DNA from: Lantana camara | Taxonomy: Eukaryota; Streptophyta; Magnoliopsida; Lamiales; Verbenaceae | NCBI GenBank assembly: GCA_037501455.1 | Contig: CM074856.1 | Location: forward strand, 49,195,001 to 49,259,000 | DNA: 64,000 nt | Direction: 5' to 3' | Shown: positions 59,361 to 64,000 of the stretch, in pieces | How the letters are laid out: every line of letters starts with the position of its first letter | Numbering within the stretch: the stretch's first letter is position 1 | Notes under the pieces: model-generated | What the model was told of the DNA's origin: nothing | What the model saw: the letters and a program-made list of their open reading frames with translations, nothing else | Database searches by the model: none | Program-made: the position numbers and the translations under genes

Positions 59361-59743
59361 GGGTAATTACATTCAACTACCTTCAGGTTTGGCCTAATTA
59401 CAATCCAGTATTCCAGTCTCTATTTTTTGCATATTTACTGTATAGTCCCTAAACTTTACATTCCATTTGAGGTCCATGACGTCCATTAGGGTTCCGTTAG
59501 GTTGATTAGTTGTGTTTCCTAAATTGTCTCTAAATTTATTACAAATACATTCCTATAGTTTCATTTTAATAACAAAAATTCTTTTTTAAATTTCGAAAGG
59601 ATAACTGATCAATTTAACAGAACCCTAACGGACGTCAAGGACCTCAAACGGAATGTAAAGTTTAGGGACTATATGGTAAATATACAAAGAATAGGAACTG
59701 AATTGTAATTAGGTTAAACTTGAGGATAGTTGGATGTAATTTT
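59361..59743. mobile_element. Foldback MITE with ggtaattacattcaacta ends
   Basis: The left arm (aattacattcaactacctt, then tccctaaactttacattcc, then tgaggtccatgacgtcc) is mirrored on the right (ggacgtcaaggacctcaaac, ggaatgtaaagtttaggga, atagttggatgtaatttt). No open frame. Flanks are TA-rich, so the target duplication is unclear. Confidence 0.8.
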
Positions 59744-60633
59744 CAATATATATATGTGTGTGTGTATGTATGTATGTATGTAAAATCCAATTAATTAGGC
59801 CCAATGCAGTAGCCTACACATCTTGTGACCAAAATAAAGCCCAAGCCCTCTAATCATTAAATCAAAATCCATCGGTCTTCTAAAGAACCAGCATATCTTC
59901 AGGGAGAGGGGAGATAAGTGTAATTTATGTAAACTGCAGCAACTCCTGCAAGTCTTTCATAGCATCATGTTTCCATCAATTACCTAAACCTCTTTGGCAT
60001 TAACCACCATCCAAATCTGCCTTATCCCTCTCCCTTCGCTAAATTTTTTCATCACATGATATTATGCCGTTATTGATCATAGTTAACTTTTTTATTCCCA
60101 TAATGCCCTTGGTCTAATACAAACTCTAATTATCCTATTTAATTTGATCAGGGTCAACTGTATATATATATATATTTATCTTTATCATGTCATTTGCATC
60201 TATTAATCTGTTCGTAATTTTAAGTTCGCCCAACTTGTCAAAAGAAACTCGTACTTTTTTCAAATGGGTCCATTATAATTTTCAAAATAAAATTAAATAT
60301 GTTTATAAGTTTTTATACACATCTATATGTCAATATATGTTTTTTACTTTTCTTGGTTTGCCTATCTTTTTTTTCTTCCGCATAAATCTAATATTAATAT
60401 AAAAGAAAGCCAATAATTGAACAGAATCATATAAGTCCCGATGATAATTTACTTTCGAAATGAACTAATCACATGTTTTACAATTGGGAAAATTATTTTC
60501 CCTTTTGGAAAATAATATCACGTGGTGTTACACTATAAACTTAAAGTGCAAATCATCAATAAAAAATGAAACAAAAAATAATAATACAAGGCTAGCTAGA
60601 ATGGAGCAAGGCTAGCTAGAATGGAGCGGCTAA
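59744..60633. other. Intergenic region and 3' UTR side of the glucanase gene
   Basis: Contains a tgtg/tatg microsatellite (59753-59785) and AT-rich DNA. Near the gene, two direct 20-bp copies of caaggctagctagaatggag lie at 60587-60606 and 60607-60626 in the presumed 3' UTR. No other gene seen. Confidence 0.6.
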
Positions 60634-63100
60634 CTAGTGGACAATGGTGCAATAGTAAAGTGCAAAAAGGAACATGGCTCCGACCGTGGATACCCAAGAA
60701 AGAGTGGCCGCCTTTGGAGCTGAAGACTTGCCACCATGTGTTGATGACCCTGGTGACCCTGGCGATGGGGCGGAGGAAGAAGAAGAGGATTTCTTGTAAC
60801 CGGAGGTATCGATCATGATCTCAAACCTGCAACTATCGGTGGAAGGGTCGGTTTTAGTAATCGTTGCCAGGCCGTTGAAGTCGCAAGCCTCCTTCTTCTG
60901 ATCCATCGTCTGGAAAAACGAATTGAAAGCGTAGGAAGCCTTTCCCTTATCGTCGAGCTTGGAGCAGGACGAGACATTGCTAGTAGGGCTGCAGTCTGCG
61001 CGGTCGCAAGCATACTTTACACTGTCTTTCAACTTGGACTCATCAGCGTCTGACTTGACCACACACCACTGTTTTTCCAAATACTTGACCCCCTTCGCTC
61101 CGGTGAAGTTCTTACCATCACCAAGCTCGAGCGGATACTTGAGGGATCCGTCGGCGTATAGAACGCCCCAGTGGCGCTCGAAGTTGCCGGGGTCGAGGGT
61201 TTTGTTGTTCTCATCGAACAAGGAGAAAATATAAATGTCGAGGGGCGGGTTCTTGGGGCGCTTAACGCTCCCCTTCCCGGCCCTGATGTACTTGATGAGT
61301 CCCTGGTTGAACCTTTGTGCATTCGTGATGTTCGCCCCAACAACTCCATCGCTCGGCCACCCGATTTCCCCGACGATGGCCTGCAAGTCGGGGTAGTTGT
61401 TCTTCTCCAATGCGGAGGCGAGAGTGTCGTAGTTGTAGTCCATGGCGTTGTGCCACTTTCCGTCCTGGGGAGCGTCGTCGTGGAACATGGCGCTCTCGAG
61501 CTGGTAGCCCGCGATCTGATGGTAGGCGAAGAAGGGGTAGAAGTTGACGGAGATCGGAAGCTTGTTCTCGTCGAAGAATTTGACGATTTCGATCATCAAT
61601 TTCTTGATATCGGTGCGGAAATCGCCCTCGGTAGGGGCGGCGCCGTACTGTAGGATGTCAGCGTTGAAGGGAATGGTGGTCTTGACGTCTTTGCCTAAGC
61701 CAGCCTTGTTTAGGGCGTTGTGCATGTTCTTGACGGCCGGCAAGAGTAGTTTGTCGTACATGCCTTTGTAGTCTTTGAGGAACGGCTCGTTTCCGATGCC
61801 AACGTAACTGCATGCGTTGATATGCTTATTAATTGGTTAATTAAGTGCATAATGTGTAAGATGATCATTATATGTGCATGTTTCGCCTATACGAGTACCA
61901 TGATTTTGTTGTACGAGAAATATCCATTTTATATGATGAATTTAGAAAATTACAAATTTAGTATACCAAGTCGAGTAATTCAGTGTTTTTGGTATATTTT
62001 ATTTTTGTATGACAAAATAGGATCATATCTTCAAAATCAAGCAATTTAGTGCATATTTTTTTTGCTGGAGATTAATTTTGCAGGTTGGAATTTACATGTG
62101 GCAAATGAGGGGAAAATTCTAGCCCAGACCCGGCTTGGCCGGACCCAACCAATTAAAAAGACAAGTGTATTACACTTGCCATTTGTTTGGTCACTCTCCC
62201 CAAACTTTCCACCAACCACACGGCAAGTGTAAAACACTCGCCCCCTCGTTACACCGGTTTGGCCGAGCCAGGCTCGGGCTAGAATTACCCTGAATGAGGA
62301 GTTCGTCATGTGTAAAATCGGGTCGGATTTTCGGTGGACAAAATTGGGTTTCGTCCAAAAAAATTCATTAAATTAATTATATGATTTTTAAAATTCGGTC
62401 CTATTTTATCACTAAAAAGTAAAATATATCAAAATTGTTGAATTGTTCGAGTCAGCGTACCAAAATAAAATGTATCAAAAATTCAAAATGACTGAATTAT
62501 ACTTTAGTATTTACAAGAAAGCTTAGTCAAATAAATGGAATTAGTCCTTTCCATTCTAGATCACGTAATGTTTTCGTCCTCTTCTCTTCCCATTTTTAAA
62601 CACAACTTTGTGAGGTTTCATTAATTGAATAAATTCAAATTTCAACAGTATCTAAGCATCGTCGTTCATCCATCCGACAAGTGGAATACACGATAATACA
62701 ATATCATTTCATCAGCACGGATATATAATTACTCAATAAGCAAAACTTACTTGATGTCAACTTTCTTTTCCCGGTAGTGGGAGACGTTCTTGGCTACATA
62801 CTGCTCGGCTTCCTTGGCATCACCGGCCAATCTTTTCATCTCAGTGTTGGGAACGCCGACCATGGTTCTGATGCCTGTCCCGGCAAGGGCATCGAGCATA
62901 TTGGGGTCGGCGTCGAACAGCTTCACGCAGTCGGCACCATTGTCTTTCAGCAGCTTCACAATCACATCGGGTGGAAGTTTGTGGGTGGTGATGTCCCCCA
63001 CATTGAAACCGAGCCCGGTCTTATGATCATCGGCCGACTCAACGGCCCGTTGCCCGATTACTAAGAGGAAGAAGACGGCGAATAAGTGACGAGAACCCAT
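60634..63100 (-). CDS. Glucan endo-1,3-beta-glucosidase (GH17) with X8/CBM43 domain and GPI-type tail, two coding exons
   Basis: Exons 63100-62751 and 61807-60634 (minus strand), with a 943-nt intron bordered by GTAAGT and GCATGCAG; 507 residues. The first ATG is at 63100; the open frame extends a little upstream only through a non-ATG codon. Signal peptide about 1-23. The GH17 domain covers about 30-345: proton donor Glu124 in GNEPF and nucleophile Glu264 in VGEIGWPSDG, with NFYPFF and GNFERHWGVLY also present. The X8 domain (about 361-445) has six cysteines (364, 383, 388, 397, 424, 442). A Ser/Pro-rich linker and a hydrophobic end (483-507) predict a GPI anchor. The product would hydrolyse beta-1,3-glucan (callose) at the cell surface or plasmodesmata, as known for related Arabidopsis proteins; the exact role is inferred. 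No lesion is visible. Confidence 0.93.
62109..62290. mobile_element. Small foldback MITE in the coding intron of the glucanase
   Basis: Ends gggaaaattctagccc and gggctagaattaccc are inverted copies. Both arms carry acaagtgt-type text (gacaagtgtattacacttgcc; ggcaagtgtaaaacactcgcc). Flanks aatgag and aatgag(g) suggest a short target duplication. The same family occurs at 63262. Confidence 0.8.
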
Positions 63101-63180
63101 GTTGTAGAGATCTATGGCCAACAGGATTCTCGATCAATGCTCTTGCTTATGATGCCTTATTCACCGTTGTAATCAGTTTC

Positions 63181-63408
63181 CTGCACCATGCATCATTAGG
63201 TATATGAACAAGAAATGGTCATTGATATTAATTATGAAACGAAAATTTGACTATATAATATGGGAAATTCTAGTTCATTTCACCGTCCCAAACCAATAAA
63301 TTATAATGACAAGTGCAATAAATTCGAAACACTCAACCTTGTTACACTGATTTGAAGCTTGAGTAAGAATTACCCAGATAATGTAAATAAAATATGGATA
63401 TATCTTAC
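63181..63408 (-). other. Predicted 5'-UTR intron of the glucanase
   Basis: Donor GAAG|GTAAGA at 63409/63408 and acceptor ATGGTGCAG at 63181 on the gene's strand, 228 nt, ending 80 bases before the start codon. It lies between a TATA box (63493) and the ATG. Motif-based. Confidence 0.5.
63262..63375. mobile_element. Second copy of the small MITE, in the glucanase 5' region
   Basis: The 114-bp copy starts gggaaattctagttca and ends taagaattaccc, with an internal gacaagtgcaataaat like the 62109 copy. It sits in the predicted 5'-UTR intron. Confidence 0.7.
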
Positions 63409-63485
63409 CTTCGTTGACACTATGCTAGCCAGCTTTATCTAATTTTTTTTCTTTCTTTTTTTTTAACTCACCAAGTATTATTGAG

Positions 63486-63493
63486 TATTTATA
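63486..63493 (-). promoter_or_regulatory. Candidate TATA box of the glucanase gene
   Basis: TATAAATA on the minus strand, 75-80 nt before the predicted 5'-UTR donor site, so a start of transcription near 63455 would give a short first exon. An A/G-rich tract (minus strand) follows. Confidence 0.5.
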
Positions 63494-64000
63494 TTACTAT
63501 TCTTGATGATCAATGTGAATGGTGAGCAGTAAAAACGGGTTAAGAAAAGTTATGGATCACATGTTATTCCATCAAAAATAGGTTATATTCAACTAAAGAT
63601 TACTGAACTAGTGTATGCTATACTTAGTATACCATTGTGTGGATGTATAATGGTGAAGATATATGTTGAAATAACACGGTGTGATGTTTGCCGAAAAATC
63701 GACAACCACCAATATAATTTATTTGTATCGGGAAAAGAGATTACACCAAGTTGTAAAGGAAAATAATTAGAAAATAAGTGCTAAATTAAATAAGAAGTGA
63801 AAATAACGATGAATGAAAAGGAAATATGAAATTGCTGATAATCTTCTGTCTTCTGAGTTTTCTGTGTACAATAGAATTCTGGAAAATCTAATCTCTATAC
63901 TAAAAATCTATGGAAATTGTAGTAGAAAATAATAAAGGAAAGATAGATAAAATATGACTGCTAATTCTCAGAGTTTAAGGATGCTAGGGTTTCTGTAGGA
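63494..64000. other. Upstream region of the glucanase, no gene seen
   Basis: AT-rich presumed promoter up to the window end. No open frame or repeat recognised. Confidence 0.55.

Noticed and set aside
63101..63121. Longer N-terminus for the glucanase
   Set aside because: The upstream extension has no ATG; the signal peptide starts properly at 63100.

Overview
This window is nuclear DNA of a flowering plant, very probably a eudicot. It holds only two recognisable host genes, both on the minus strand, both with GT-AG introns and both of plant-specific family types. The rest is transposable elements of plant lineages (Tat, Tekay and Copia LTR retrotransposons, a CACTA element, and hAT-like, Mutator-like and other foldback MITEs). 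No rRNA, true tRNA gene, CRISPR or organellar sequence was seen.

Left part (1-7831): a Tat-lineage Ty3/gypsy retrotransposon on the minus strand. Its 3' LTR lies outside the window. A 67-bp tandem repeat, pol with two RNase H domains, protease, gag, PBS and a 804-bp 5' LTR are visible. It is nearly open, with one clear frameshift between protease and reverse transcriptase. At 8521-10004 lies a two-exon short-chain dehydrogenase/reductase gene with a foldback MITE in its intron.

Centre (10812-57263, 46 kb): a nest of retrotransposons. The base layer is a coding-poor, Tekay-like large retrotransposon derivative (called C here) arranged as a tandem: 3' internal end, LTR, internal region, LTR. 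The left LTR has been hit by three insertions: a solo LTR (D, 11594-14004), a 3.16-kb non-autonomous CACTA element (15132-18293) and a full-length Tekay retrotransposon (E, 18366-29423). E itself carries a hAT-like MITE in pol. The internal region of C was hit by a Copia element on the minus strand (F, 32262-53351). F in turn received a young Tekay element (G, 35933-47054) between its integrase and reverse transcriptase regions. Target-site duplications are readable for D, CACTA, E, its MITE, F and G. The uninterrupted right LTR of C (54231-57263) shows the empty site for three of them.

Right part (57264-64000): three foldback or TIR elements in a row (57969-59743), then a beta-1,3-glucanase gene (GH17 plus X8 domain, signal peptide and GPI-type tail; 60634-63100). 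It has one coding intron and probably a 5'-UTR intron, each carrying a copy of the same small MITE family.

The most interesting signals are inside the nest. (1) The long LTRs of families C, E and G share an intron/exon-like layout (AG|GTAAG donor, a 64-80-nt middle exon, a final TGCAG acceptor). (2) The presumed first intron of each holds an array of palindromes of the type ACAC-GGCC-GTGT, preceded in E and G by a strong hairpin. (3) Element G has a 420-bp copy of its downstream Copia flank wedged exactly between its 5' LTR and its primer-binding site, which looks like a repair event.
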